Notes under the pieces: generated by a model
What the model saw: the letters and a program-made list of their open reading frames with translations, nothing else
What the model was told of the DNA's origin: nothing
Databases searched by the model: none
Translations under genes and position numbers: made by a program
Shown: positions 54,297-61,895 of the stretch, one piece after another
Numbering within the stretch: position 1 is the first letter of the stretch
Layout of the letters: each line of letters opens with the position of its first letter
Assembly: GCF_900115175.1 (NCBI RefSeq)
Contig: NZ_FOYV01000005.1
Coordinates: 1-64,000 of the forward strand
Direction: 5' to 3'
Origin: Marinobacter gudaonensis
Lineage (GTDB): Bacteria; Pseudomonadota; Gammaproteobacteria; Pseudomonadales; Oleiphilaceae
DNA: 64,000 nucleotides

Positions 54297-55021
54297 CGCT
54301 CGAACTCCGCGTCTTTCAGTCGTAGCTCGTAGGTGCTGCCATCGGGTTCCACCTGGCGCAGACGAACCATCAGGTAGTTTTGCTCCTTCGAGAACCAGAT
54401 CAGGGTTTGTCGATCAGAATTCTCGCGAACCTTTTCCGCCTTGAGCGTGGCCTGCATTTGCCCGCCGGCCCTGACCGATTCGCCATTAATAACCGCAAAG
54501 CGTTCCTCGTCGATGCGTCCCTTGTCGAGTACCTGGTAGCTCATCTCACGCAGTCCGTTACGGATGTCCTGGTGAAGTTGCAACTGGTAGCCCAGGGGGT
54601 CGAGCACGCCCTCATCGATGGCAACCTCAAAGGCTTTGCCCTTGTAGCGTCCGGTGGCCAGCCCCTTTTCCCAGTCAAAGTCGATGGATTGTTTCCGATC
54701 GCTGACCAGAAAACCGGACAGGCTATAGCGGTAGCGCATGGGGATGACACGGCCGTTTTGCCACCGGAAGATCAGCGACTCGTCAATGTCGGCAATGAAC
54801 GAATCCACATCGGTGCGGTACAGCCAGATGTCGTTGCCCTGGGCGGTCAGTGTACGTTTGGCGGTGCCATTGAGGGTGATCCCCTTTTCCATGGCAGCGG
54901 TGTAGCTGGCCTCGAAAGGAACCAGTTCGGATGTGGTTTCTGCCGCGCTCGCGGCTGGGCTGGCAAAAGCGCCAATGAGCACCAGCAGCATGGCACAGAG
55001 TCGGTTGGAGGGCAGTGTCAT
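54293..55021 (-). CDS. DUF3108 periplasmic protein
   Basis: 242 aa. A signal peptide (MLLVLIGAFASPAASA) is followed by a beta-rich domain of the DUF3108 family (LVPFEASYTAAMEKGITLNG, TDVDSFIADIDESLIFRWQNG). Such proteins fold as an outer-membrane-associated beta sandwich of unknown role. A GAGG ribosome-binding site supports the ATG at 55021. It converges with avtA, and the two stop codons overlap in CTAG. Confidence 0.85.
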   Translation of the reverse strand: MTLPSNRLCAMLLVLIGAFASPAASAAETTSELVPFEASYTAAMEKGITLNGTAKRTLTAQGNDIWLYRTDVDSFIADIDESLIFRWQNGRVIPMRYRYSLSGFLVSDRKQSIDFDWEKGLATGRYKGKAFEVAIDEGVLDPLGYQLQLHQDIRNGLREMSYQVLDKGRIDEERFAVINGESVRAGGQMQATLKAEKVRENSDRQTLIWFSKEQNYLMVRLRQVEPDGSTYELRLKDAEFER

Positions 55022-55116
55022 GAAAAAGGCCTCAAACAGGAACTGTTACCGTCATCATTGGCGACAGTGTAGACGCTTGGGCCGTACTCGAGCATGACAA
55101 TTCGTTCAGGCAATCC

Positions 55117-55779
55117 TCAGCTGGCGCTCAGGCGCATCGGCTGCTTCAGGGGCTGACCATCGAACAGTACGCCCTCGCTGCCTAGCTGGATGCGGCCCTC
55201 GCAGAACCAACGCACAACAATGGGGTAGAGGATGTGCTCCTCGGCCTGAACCTTTTCCGCCAGGGACTCCGGTGTCTCGTCCTGACTTACCGAGACCTCC
55301 GCCTGGGCAATGACCGGGCCGCCATCCAGTTCCTCGGTGACAAAATGGATGGAGACTCCATGCACCCGGTCACCAGCTTCGAGCGCCCGCCGATGGGTGT
55401 TCAAGCCTGTATATTTGGGCAGCAGGGACGGATGGATGTTCAGCATCCTGCCCCGGAAGGCTCGCACAAAATCGGTGGTCAGGATGCGCATGAAGCCGGC
55501 GAGAACGATCAGGTCCGGGTTGTGACGGAGGATTTCCGCCATCAAAGAGGCGTCGAACTCTTCCCGGGAGCCAAAGTCCTTGTGATTCACCACGAAGGAC
55601 TCGATATTCGCCTGTGCCGCGCGCTCAAGGGCAAACGCGCCCGGCTGATTGCAGCCCACGGCAACAATCTGGCCGGGAAAGTCCCGCTCACGGCTGGCCT
55701 CGATCAGTGCCTGGAGATTGGTTCCGCTGCCGGAAGCCAGAACCAGAATGCGTGGCAAGGGGGTCGGGTCCGCCTTCAT
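55117..55779 (-). CDS. purN: Phosphoribosylglycinamide formyltransferase PurN
   Basis: 220 aa. It transfers a formyl group from 10-formyl-THF to GAR in purine synthesis. The GAR site is in [18 protein letters not shown]. The catalytic Asn-His lie in [12 protein letters not shown] and the catalytic Asp in [12 protein letters not shown]. The ATG at 55779 overlaps the purM stop (ATGA), so a longer in-frame start is rejected. Confidence 0.97.
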   Translation of the reverse strand: MKADPTPLPRILVLASGSGTNLQALIEASRERDFPGQIVAVGCNQPGAFALERAAQANIESFVVNHKDFGSREEFDASLMAEILRHNPDLIVLAGFMRILTTDFVRAFRGRMLNIHPSLLPKYTGLNTHRRALEAGDRVHGVSIHFVTEELDGGPVIAQAEVSVSQDETPESLAEKVQAEEHILYPIVVRWFCEGRIQLGSEGVLFDGQPLKQPMRLSAS

Positions 55780-56840
55780 GCCGACAACAGCCCCGGGGCA
55801 TAGCGCACGCAGGGCTCCGCGTCTTGCGTGGAGGCGCTCTCGATAACGCCGACCTGCCAGGCGTGCTCGCCCAGTGCCCGGAGGGTGTCGAGGGCCAGAT
55901 CTTTCTGGTTGGCCGGTACACACACGATCATGCCAATGCCACAGTTGAAGGTACGGTACATTTCCTCACTGGCAACGCCACCCTGATCTTTCAGCCACTG
56001 GAACACCGGCGGCAGTTTCCAGCTGCTGGTGTCGATGGCGGCCACCGTGCCATTCGGCAGGACGCGGGGAATGTTTTCAGGCAATCCACCGCCGGTTATG
56101 TGAGAGAGGGCGCGTACGTCCACTTCCCGGATCAGCTGGAGCAGGTTTTTCACGTAGATGCGCGTTGGTGCCATCAGCGCGTCCGCAAGTGTCTCATGGC
56201 CCATGGGCTGGTTCAGGTCTGCCTTGCTGACCTCCAGAATCTTGCGAATCAGTGAGTAGCCGTTGGAGTGGGGGCCGGAAGAGCCGAGGGCCAGCAGGAC
56301 ATCACCAGACTGAACGCGGCTGCCATCGATGATTTCGCTACGCTCGGCAACGCCAACACAGAAACCGGCCAGATCATAATCGTCGCCTTCATACATGCCG
56401 GGCATCTCGGCGGTCTCGCCGCCCACCAGGGCGCAACCTGCCAGTTCGCATCCCGCGCCAATGCCGGCAACCACCTGGGCGGCAACGTCGACATTGAGTT
56501 TGCCGGTGGCGTAATAGTCGAGGAAGAACAGGGGCTCTGCACCCCCAACCACGAGATCATTAACGCACATGGCGACCAGGTCGATGCCAATGCTGTCGTG
56601 CTTTTCCAGCTGCATGGCCAGGCGCAGTTTGGTGCCCACCCCATCGGTGCCGGACACAAGTACCGGTTCATTGTAGCCAGCGGGAATCGAGACCATCGCG
56701 CCAAAACCGCCGAGGCCGCCCAGCACCTCCGGGCGGCGGGTGCGCGCTGCGGTATCCTTGATGCGACGTACGAGTTCGTTGCCTGCGTCAATGTCAACGC
56801 CAGCGTCGCGGTAGGTAAGGGAGGGCTTCTGTTCGCTCAT
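55776..56840 (-). CDS. purM: Phosphoribosylformylglycinamidine cyclo-ligase PurM
   Basis: 354 aa. It makes AIR in purine biosynthesis. Conserved regions: [72 protein letters not shown] and [19 protein letters not shown]. The family start is the ATG at 56840. The promoter entry at 56878-56906 gives it a direct transcription start, and purN follows by overlap. Confidence 0.97.
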   Translation of the reverse strand: MSEQKPSLTYRDAGVDIDAGNELVRRIKDTAARTRRPEVLGGLGGFGAMVSIPAGYNEPVLVSGTDGVGTKLRLAMQLEKHDSIGIDLVAMCVNDLVVGGAEPLFFLDYYATGKLNVDVAAQVVAGIGAGCELAGCALVGGETAEMPGMYEGDDYDLAGFCVGVAERSEIIDGSRVQSGDVLLALGSSGPHSNGYSLIRKILEVSKADLNQPMGHETLADALMAPTRIYVKNLLQLIREVDVRALSHITGGGLPENIPRVLPNGTVAAIDTSSWKLPPVFQWLKDQGGVASEEMYRTFNCGIGMIVCVPANQKDLALDTLRALGEHAWQVGVIESASTQDAEPCVRYAPGLLSA

Positions 56841-56877
56841 GGGGTTCTTAACCGTTGGCCAGTGGGTCAGGCGGCGG

Positions 56878-56906
56878 ATTTTAACAGGTGCGCTGTAGTG
56901 CTCCAA
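56878..56906 (-). promoter_or_regulatory. Promoter of purMN
   Basis: On the minus strand TTGGAG (56906-56901), a 17-base spacer, TAAAAT (56883-56878), giving a start ~30 bases before the purM ATG. Its position excludes the longer in-frame purM start at 56957. Confidence 0.5.
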
Positions 56907-56999
56907 ATGTATATTGCTTTTCGGAAACCCGGGGCTGCTACTCAGCCTGTAGGGCATGGTGTATCCTATGCGCCATTCATGCGAATTGCAGGGTGTTTC

Positions 57000-58325
57000 A
57001 TGTCGTTATCAGGACACAAGTTGCCACAGGCGCCAGGATTGGCTGCTCGGTTCTTTGCATTCATCGGGCTGTTGCTGCTCATCTGGTCCGGGCCGGCCAC
57101 CGCGGTGACGGTGTCTGGACTCTACTCTGCCCGGGTTCCGGTGGAGGGTGCGTCCGAGGCGCAGCTGACCAAGGGTTATGCGGATGGTCTGAGGCAGGTG
57201 CTGGTGCGGGTTTCCGGCAGCCAGGATGTTCTGGCCACGGCGGGCGTGGATAGCCTGCTTGCAGATGCCGAATCGCTTCTGTTGTCGTATCAGGTTGCCC
57301 GTGACGAATCAGGCCAGAGCATTCTGAGTATGTCATTTGGTGCAGTTGGCGTTAACCGTGCGCTGGCGTCCATTGATGCGCCCGTGTGGGGCGCCAACCG
57401 GCCGCTGACGCTGGCGTGGATCGCGGTGGAAGATCGCGGCGCCCGGACCCTTGTTACGGGAGCCTCCGAAAGCACCGCGAGTGCCACGGCCGATGGCGGT
57501 TGGAGCACAGCTTTCGATGCAGCCGCCCGAAAGCGTGGTTTGCCCCTGACGACACCGCCAGAGAGCTTCAACACCAGCCGGGAACTGCTTTCAGACATCT
57601 GGGGGCAGTTTGTCGGCCGGGTGAAATCAGCCTCCTCAGACCTCGAACACGACGTCCTGGCCCTGGTGCGCGTCAGCCGCGCGGGCGGTCAGTGGCGTGC
57701 TGGGTGGGTTTTTGATGGCATGTCGATGGACGCCGGTGAGGAATCGGTCACTGCGCCTACGCAGCAGGCGCTCGCCGAGGCGGTGATCAACCGCTGGGCA
57801 GAGCGGTATGCGGGCCGTTACGCCGTCGCCGCCTCGGAAGTGGGCGATTCTCCGCAGGTGGATATTGTGCTTCGGGGTGTCAGCTCCCTTGAGGACTATG
57901 CCCGCGTGAACAAGATCCTTCAGGACCTCACGCCCGTGGTTGGCGTGGGCGCGCACCGTGTCCGCGATGATCAACTGACGCTGCGGGTTGCCTTCTCCGG
58001 CGAGCTGGATCAGCTTCAGGAATACATCGCGCTGGACCCCCGCTTCGTGCCCATCGAATCTGGCATTCCCGCAGAGCCGGAAGTTGCGGATTCTGCCTCG
58101 ACCAAGCTTCCGGGCAGCCAGGAGAGCGGGGTCAGTGCCAGCGAGCCGCCCGCAAAACCCGAGGGCGAGGAATCCCGGACTGCGGCCGATGAATCGGCCA
58201 TGTTCACCTACCAGCCCGTCCCCGTCGACGAAGAAGAGGCCCAGCAGGCGTTCGAATCCCTGTACGAGGTCCTGTATTATCGGTGGCAACCGGCCTCTGT
58301 CATCGGGAGCGGTGGCAGCGAATAA
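57000..58325 (+). CDS. DUF2066 secreted protein
   Basis: 441 aa. A signal peptide ([18 protein letters not shown]) is followed by a domain starting [20 protein letters not shown] and [11 protein letters not shown], typical of the DUF2066 family. The middle part has an [23 protein letters not shown] motif. The C-terminus is rich in Pro, Glu and Ser and probably disordered. In pseudomonads the gene also lies between purM and hda. The ATG at 57000 was chosen; an ATG 7 codons upstream (56979) is also possible. Confidence 0.85.
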   Translation: MSLSGHKLPQAPGLAARFFAFIGLLLLIWSGPATAVTVSGLYSARVPVEGASEAQLTKGYADGLRQVLVRVSGSQDVLATAGVDSLLADAESLLLSYQVARDESGQSILSMSFGAVGVNRALASIDAPVWGANRPLTLAWIAVEDRGARTLVTGASESTASATADGGWSTAFDAAARKRGLPLTTPPESFNTSRELLSDIWGQFVGRVKSASSDLEHDVLALVRVSRAGGQWRAGWVFDGMSMDAGEESVTAPTQQALAEAVINRWAERYAGRYAVAASEVGDSPQVDIVLRGVSSLEDYARVNKILQDLTPVVGVGAHRVRDDQLTLRVAFSGELDQLQEYIALDPRFVPIESGIPAEPEVADSASTKLPGSQESGVSASEPPAKPEGEESRTAADESAMFTYQPVPVDEEEAQQAFESLYEVLYYRWQPASVIGSGGSE

Positions 58326-58349
58326 GCAGGGGTAATCGGAGGGAATCGT

Positions 58350-58910
58350 TTGAATTTACACCGTTGGCGCTGGATTCCCAATGCCCTGACGTTCCTGCGA
58401 ATTCTGCTGATTGCTCCCTTCGCTGGCGCCCTGCTTGTTGGCGACTACCGGCGTGCGCTGGTGATTTTCTTCCTGGCTGCGGCCACCGACGCCATTGATG
58501 GATTTCTGGCGCGGCATTTCAACTGGCGCTCCAGACTGGGGGCCATCGCCGACCCTCTGGCGGATAAAGCCCTGCTGATTACCGCCTATCTGATGCTGAC
58601 TCTGACCTCAGTGCTTCCCGTCTGGCTGTTTGCCGTGGTTCTGGGCAGAGACCTGCTGATTGTGGGCGGAGCTCTGGCCTATCATTATTTTGTGGGTCGT
58701 TACGATATGGAGCCGAGCATTCCGGGCAAGATCAACACCTTTGTTCAGATTCTCGTGGCGCTGGCCATCATTGTGCTGCTCGCCGATCTGCCTATGCAGC
58801 CCTGGGTGGTGGACGCTGGCATTGTGGTGGTTGCGGTGTCGGCCATTGCCAGCGGCGGGCACTATCTGGTGGTCTGGAGTGTGCGGGCCTGGAGGGCAAC
58901 CCGGTCATGA
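58350..58910 (+). CDS. CDP-alcohol phosphatidyltransferase, TTG start
   Basis: 186 aa with six transmembrane segments. The family signature is TDAIDGFLARHFNWRSRLGA followed by IADPLADK (DxxDGxxAR...GxxxDxxxD, metal-binding Asp residues). It probably makes phosphatidylglycerol phosphate or a related lipid; whether it is PgsA or a cardiolipin synthase cannot be settled. The start is TTG with a good GGAGGG ribosome-binding site. The stop overlaps hda (ATGA). Confidence 0.88.
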   Translation: MNLHRWRWIPNALTFLRILLIAPFAGALLVGDYRRALVIFFLAAATDAIDGFLARHFNWRSRLGAIADPLADKALLITAYLMLTLTSVLPVWLFAVVLGRDLLIVGGALAYHYFVGRYDMEPSIPGKINTFVQILVALAIIVLLADLPMQPWVVDAGIVVVAVSAIASGGHYLVVWSVRAWRATRS

Positions 58911-59605
58911 CGGCATCGCAGCTGGTTCTTGGCGTCAAGCTGCGGGACGACGCCCGGTTTGACAATTTTCACGGAGAGCGTAATCGTGAAGCTGCCGACA
59001 GGCTGGAGGCACTTTGCCAGCAGGCGGGCGGGGTGCCGGTGGTGGTGCTCTGTGGTGATGCCGACACCGGCAAAAGCCACCTGCTTCAGGCTGCCTGTCA
59101 CAGTGCCGATCAGCAGGGAAGGTCGGCCGTTTGCATCAGTGTCGCCGAGTTGCAGCCATTTGGTCCCGCAGCGCTGTCCGGGCTGGAGAGTCAGGATCTG
59201 GTGTGCCTGGACGACCTGGACCTGGTGGCCGGCAAGCGGGATTGGGAAGAGGCTATTTTCCATCTTTACAACCGGATAGACGACCGCAACGCGATGATGA
59301 TCGTGAGTGCGTCGGATTTGCCGGGCCAATTGCCGTTCCAGCTTCCAGACCTGGTGTCCCGGCTGAGGCATGGGCTCACAATTCAGCTGGGCATATACAG
59401 AGACGAGGATCGACTCCGCATACTGATGGCGCGGGCCGAAAAACGCGGACTGGTGATGTCACGCGAAGTGGCCGCCTACATCATGCGCCGGGCGCCCCGT
59501 GGGTTGGGCGACTTGCTTGGAATTCTGGATATGCTGGATGAGAATTCACTGCAGGCACAGCGCAGGTTGACCATTCCGTTCGTTAAATCGGTGATGAGAT
59601 GGTAG
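58907..59605 (+). CDS. hda: DnaA regulatory inactivator Hda
   Basis: 232 aa. A short N-terminus with a sliding-clamp-binding motif (TASQLVLGVKL), an AAA+ Walker A (LCGDADTGKSHLLQAA), Walker B (LVCLDDLDLVAG) and Arg-rich sensor II near RRAPRGLGDLLGIL. Hda with the loaded beta clamp hydrolyses DnaA-ATP after initiation. It is coupled to the phosphatidyltransferase gene. Confidence 0.94.
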   Translation: MTASQLVLGVKLRDDARFDNFHGERNREAADRLEALCQQAGGVPVVVLCGDADTGKSHLLQAACHSADQQGRSAVCISVAELQPFGPAALSGLESQDLVCLDDLDLVAGKRDWEEAIFHLYNRIDDRNAMMIVSASDLPGQLPFQLPDLVSRLRHGLTIQLGIYRDEDRLRILMARAEKRGLVMSREVAAYIMRRAPRGLGDLLGILDMLDENSLQAQRRLTIPFVKSVMRW

Positions 59606-59666
59606 CCGGAGGCAACGGGGCTGATCCGGAAAAGAACGATAACGGCTTAATCGAGGGAGAGACAGA

Positions 59667-60464
59667 ATGAGACGGGTAGTTTTCAATCAGAAAGGTGGCG
59701 TGGGTAAATCCAGTATCACCTGCAACCTGGCCGCGATCAGTGCGGCACGCGGCAAGCGCACGCTGGTAGTGGACCTGGATCCCCAGGGCAACTCGACCCA
59801 TTACTTGCTGGGCAAGCCCGCCAGTGAATTGAAAGACACGGTGGCAGACATGCTCGAGCAGACCGTGGCGTTCACCGTCTTCAACCGGCGGCCAGACGAG
59901 TTCGTCCATGCCTCGCCATTCAATAATCTGTTTGTGATGCCGTCCAGCCCGGAACTCGATTTTCTCGAGCGCAAGCTCGAGGCCAAGCACAAGATCTACA
60001 AGCTGCGCGAAGCCCTGAAAAAGCTCGGCGAGACCTTTGACGCCATCTACATCGACACGGCGCCAGCACTGAACTTTTATACACGGTCGGCCCTGATTGC
60101 GGCGCAGCGTTGCCTGATTCCATTTGACTGCGACGATTTCTCACGCCAGGCGCTCTATAACATCCTCAACGAAATCCGGGATTTGCAGGAAGATCACAAC
60201 GAGGACCTGGTGGTGGAGGGCATTGTTGCCAACCAGTTCCAGCCCCGTGCCAGCCTGCCTCGCCAACTGGTGAGAGAGCTCACCGAGGAAGGCTTGCCGG
60301 TGTTGCCGGTACGGTTGTCGAGCTCCGTGAAAATGAAGGAATCCCATCAGAGCCGCCAGCCGCTTATTCACATGGCGCCGAAGCACCCTTTGACGCGCCA
60401 GTACGAGGACCTGTTCCGGGTTTTGCACGGCGAAACCGTGGAGTTGGAACCTCTGACCGACTAA
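59667..60464 (+). CDS. ParA-family ATPase
   Basis: 265 aa. The deviant Walker A is VFNQKGGVGKSSITCNLAAIS. The A' motif is VVDLDPQGNSTHYLLG and Walker B is AIYIDTAPALNFYTRSALI. There is no ParB or parS candidate beside it, so it is an orphan, perhaps positioning a cell component rather than segregating the chromosome. A GAGGGAGAG ribosome-binding site precedes the ATG. YqcC follows within 12 bases. Confidence 0.88.
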   Translation: MRRVVFNQKGGVGKSSITCNLAAISAARGKRTLVVDLDPQGNSTHYLLGKPASELKDTVADMLEQTVAFTVFNRRPDEFVHASPFNNLFVMPSSPELDFLERKLEAKHKIYKLREALKKLGETFDAIYIDTAPALNFYTRSALIAAQRCLIPFDCDDFSRQALYNILNEIRDLQEDHNEDLVVEGIVANQFQPRASLPRQLVRELTEEGLPVLPVRLSSSVKMKESHQSRQPLIHMAPKHPLTRQYEDLFRVLHGETVELEPLTD

Positions 60465-60476
60465 GGCAAGAACGTT

Positions 60477-60812
60477 ATGAGCACACCAGACGATCAGCTT
60501 GGCCAGGTTGCGGACAGCCTGTTACGCATCGAGATGGAGCTCCGGCGCCTGGGGCTCTGGGAGGCGGAGTCGCCACCAGACGAAGCCTTCCAGAGCACAC
60601 AGCCATTCTGTATCGACACGCTGGAATTTCCCCAGTGGCTACAGTTTGTTTTCGTCGCAAGGATGAAGGTGATTATCGAAAGCGACCATTCACTGCCGGC
60701 CACCTCGGGTATTGCGCCCATGGCCGAAGAGCATTTCCGGGGGCGGCCGGAATCTGGAAATGCGTTGGTTCGGGAGCTGGAGGAAATAGACCGGTTGTTG
60801 TCCAGCGAGTAA
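60477..60812 (+). CDS. YqcC-family protein
   Basis: 111 aa helical protein. The family markers are LGLWEAESPP, FCIDTLEFPQWLQFVFVARMK and PATSGIAPMAEE. YqcC proteins have no defined function, though some are encoded with tRNA pseudouridine synthase TruC. It is probably co-transcribed with the ParA-like gene and abuts the convergent nadC. Confidence 0.88.
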   Translation: MSTPDDQLGQVADSLLRIEMELRRLGLWEAESPPDEAFQSTQPFCIDTLEFPQWLQFVFVARMKVIIESDHSLPATSGIAPMAEEHFRGRPESGNALVRELEEIDRLLSSE

Positions 60813-61664
60813 TCAGTCGAGCCGCATGGACAGGTCCACGGCCTTGACATCCTTGGTCAGCGCGCCGATGGAGATGTAGTCCACACCGGTTTCCGCGATG
60901 GGCACCAGTGTCGAGGCATTGATGCCTCCGGATGCTTCGAGTTTCGCCCGGTCGCCGGTCCGGGCGACGGCGGTGCGCATATCCTCAAGCGTGAATTCAT
61001 CCAGCATAATAATGTCTGCACCGGCGCTCAGGGCCTGTTCCAGTTCGTCCAGATTCTCGGTTTCCACTTCGACGGGTTTTCCCGGTGCGATCTGACGGGC
61101 TGCCCGGACTGCATCTGCGATCGAGCCGCACGCCGCAATGTGGTTTTCCTTGATCAGGAAGGCGTCCCAGAGCCCGATCCGATGGTTGTAGCAACCACCA
61201 CAGGTCACGGCGTATTTCTGGGCAAGACGCAGGCCCGGTAAGGTCTTTCGGGTGTCCAGCAGACGTACGTTCGTGTGGGCGACCCTGGCGGCATAGGCGG
61301 CGCAGGCAGTGGCCACACCCGACAAAGTCTGCAGCCAATTGAGAGCGGCACGCTCGGCACCCAGCAGGCTGCGAGCCGCCCCGTCCATGGTGAACAGTAA
61401 CTGATCGGGTGCCACGGTATCGCCATCGGCGACCTGCCAGTCCAGCGTTACGGTTGGATCCACCTGGCGAAACACCTCCTCTACCCACGCGCGGCCTGCA
61501 ATTGTCGCCGACTCCCGCGTAATCACGCGGGCGGTCGCCCGCTTATGTTCCGGGATCAGCATGGCCGTGATGTCGCCGTCCCCCATGTCTTCCCGCAGAC
61601 TCTGGGCGACGTTTTCGATTCTGGCCTGCCGGAGACGTTCTGGTGTGATCATAGGGCGCTTCAT
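60813..61664 (-). CDS. nadC: Nicotinate-nucleotide pyrophosphorylase NadC
   Basis: 283 aa. It makes nicotinate mononucleotide from quinolinate and PRPP. Conserved regions: [71 protein letters not shown] and [28 protein letters not shown]. The start at 61664 fits a promoter just upstream (61700-61728), which excludes the longer in-frame start. Confidence 0.96.
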   Translation of the reverse strand: MKRPMITPERLRQARIENVAQSLREDMGDGDITAMLIPEHKRATARVITRESATIAGRAWVEEVFRQVDPTVTLDWQVADGDTVAPDQLLFTMDGAARSLLGAERAALNWLQTLSGVATACAAYAARVAHTNVRLLDTRKTLPGLRLAQKYAVTCGGCYNHRIGLWDAFLIKENHIAACGSIADAVRAARQIAPGKPVEVETENLDELEQALSAGADIIMLDEFTLEDMRTAVARTGDRAKLEASGGINASTLVPIAETGVDYISIGALTKDVKAVDLSMRLD

Positions 61665-61699
61665 GTCCGTAACTGGTGGGAGAGGGTTCTGAGGCCACA

Positions 61700-61728
61700 A
61701 TTCTAAAGCCCGTTCGGCAAATCGCCAA
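61700..61728 (-). promoter_or_regulatory. Promoter of nadC
   Basis: Minus strand TTGGCG (61728-61723), 17-base spacer, TAGAAT (61705-61700). The predicted start is ~30 bases before the nadC ATG. Confidence 0.5.
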
Positions 61729-61773
61729 ACCCCAACCGGCCCCTGCTAAACTGCGATAGCAGACCCTGAAAAC

Positions 61774-61877
61774 GTGACGAAGTTCAGGTCTACACAAAAG
61801 GTGACAAATTCTGACACAAGGTGACGCAGCGAGCTCGTATCATGCTTTGATAAGAGAGTCTCTCAATTGAAAGTGAC
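61774..61877. promoter_or_regulatory. Spacer with repeated GTGAC boxes and a GAGAG/CTCTC palindrome
   Basis: GTGAC occurs at 61774-61778, 61801-61805, 61821-61825 and 61873-61877. The middle two sit in the longer direct repeat ACACAA(AA)GGTGAC, spaced 20 bases (about two helical turns). A short palindrome GAGAG-T-CTCTC lies at 61854-61864. The block lies between nadC and the DUF1631 gene and could hold operator sites; no regulator is identified. Confidence 0.35.
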
Positions 61878-61895
61878 AGCAGGCGGAGCAGCGAC

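Noticed and set aside
59667..60464. Chromosome partition (parAB) locus
   Set aside because: The ParA-like gene has no parB or parS-like sequence beside it and is followed by YqcC.
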